Shown piece after piece: positions 5,978 through 6,440 of a stretch of DNA of 6,440 bases. The notes below the pieces were generated by a model. The model did no database searches. It was not told where the DNA came from and was given only the letters and a program-made list of their open reading frames with translations. The position numbers were made by a program, and so were the translations under genes. Origin of the DNA: Pseudomonadota bacterium (GTDB taxonomy: Bacteria > Pseudomonadota > Gammaproteobacteria > Burkholderiales > Burkholderiaceae_C); assembly GCA_023422975.1 (NCBI GenBank), contig JAFAGF010000087.1:1-6440 (forward strand), read 5' to 3'. Within the stretch, counting starts at the first letter, position 1. Each line of letters opens with the position of its first letter.

Positions 5978-6440
5978 TGTCTGGGAGCACATCGCCTTGC
6001 GCTGCAATTCCCGGAATTAAATGCCCCGGAGAAGGCAATAACTGCGCCTGTGTGTTGCGCGCAAGAAACGCTTGCACCTGCTCATCCCCCTCGGCCTTGA
6101 ACACCGAGCAGGTGCAATACAGCATGCGCCCCCCATTTTTCAGCAAGGGCCACAGTGCATCCAGAATGTGCGACTGAATAGCAGCAAGCTGCGCCACATC
6201 GCTTTCGCGGCGCAGCCAGCGCACATCCGGGTGACGACGCACAATCCCCGAGGCCGTGCATGGCGCATCCAACAAAATGGCATCAAACTGCTGGCCGCCA
6301 TTGGCCTGCTGCCACCACTGCTGGGGCTTACCCGCATCGGCCACCAGCACTTTGGCATGCGCTTGCAGGCCTGTGCGCTGCAAAGTGTCGTGAATGCGTG
6401 TGCTGCGCTCTGCATCCACCTCCAGCGCTGTCACTTGCAT
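5922..6440 (-). CDS. rsmB: 16S rRNA m5C967 methyltransferase RsmB, C-terminal part
   Basis: S-adenosylmethionine-dependent enzyme that methylates C967 of 16S rRNA in the cytoplasm. Only the last 172 codons are in the window; the first visible residue, a Met, is internal because the frame starts inside the Rossmann fold, and the N-terminal NusB-like domain lies outside. Visible motifs are LEVDAER (cofactor-binding acidic region), LLDAPCTASGIVRRHPDVRW with C61 of this fragment (motif IV), YCTCSV with the probable catalytic nucleophile C111 (motif VI), and the C-terminal GDHDGFFYALFQK typical of the family. No motif is damaged. It is the most upstream gene seen in the cluster; its stop lies within or just before the start of the DUF4390 gene, depending on which start that gene uses. 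RsmF-type methyltransferases share the motifs, but the RRHPDVRW and GFFYALFQK pattern and the neighbours favour RsmB. Confidence 0.95.
   Translation of the reverse strand: MQVTALEVDAERSTRIHDTLQRTGLQAHAKVLVADAGKPQQWWQQANGGQQFDAILLDAPCTASGIVRRHPDVRWLRRESDVAQLAAIQSHILDALWPLLKNGGRMLYCTCSVFKAEGDEQVQAFLARNTQAQLLPSPGHLIPGIAAQGDVLPDNGAGDHDGFFYALFQKNA

Overview
The window looks like chromosomal DNA of a betaproteobacterium, most likely Burkholderiales and close to Comamonadaceae. I infer this from protein character, moderately high GC, and the gene order rsmB, DUF4390 gene, ntrY, short ntrX; no database search was possible. Every gene I can support lies on the minus strand, so the window reads from right to left in transcription order.

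Right part (about 6440 to 2213): a tightly packed cluster. It starts with the C-terminal 172 codons of the 16S rRNA m5C967 methyltransferase RsmB, cut by the window edge. An exported DUF4390 protein follows, overlapping or abutting rsmB. Next is the four-helix membrane histidine kinase NtrY, which overlaps the DUF4390 gene by 4 bases in an ATGA junction. Last is a 235-residue response regulator of NtrX type that has a receiver and a Fis-type helix-turn-helix but no sigma-54 AAA+ domain. The spacing suggests co-transcription, with the DUF4390 protein possibly tied to the envelope signal that NtrY senses.

Middle (2212 to about 1911): a short AT-rich spacer with a plausible promoter, one tRNA-Phe(GAA) gene with encoded CCA, and a strong Rho-independent terminator directly after it. 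The tRNA has an unusual C5-A68 apposition in its acceptor stem.

Left part (about 1916 to 1): an iron-type membrane operon. A near-consensus Fur box overlaps a candidate promoter and precedes a small three-helix DUF3649 protein. That gene is joined by another ATGA overlap to a large PepSY-TM protein of the PiuB/FoxB type, whose 3' end runs off the window. The arrangement fits Fur-repressed ferrisiderophore handling at the inner membrane. The start of the DUF3649 gene is problematic: no ATG lies in frame upstream of the conserved part, and a 7-base homopolymer separates a well-placed ribosome-binding site and GTG start from the DUF3649 frame.

I see no mobile element, CRISPR array, toxin-antitoxin pair or defence system. 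The points most worth checking are the AAA+-less NtrX, the homopolymer at the DUF3649 start, the Fur-controlled operon and the tRNA acceptor mismatch.
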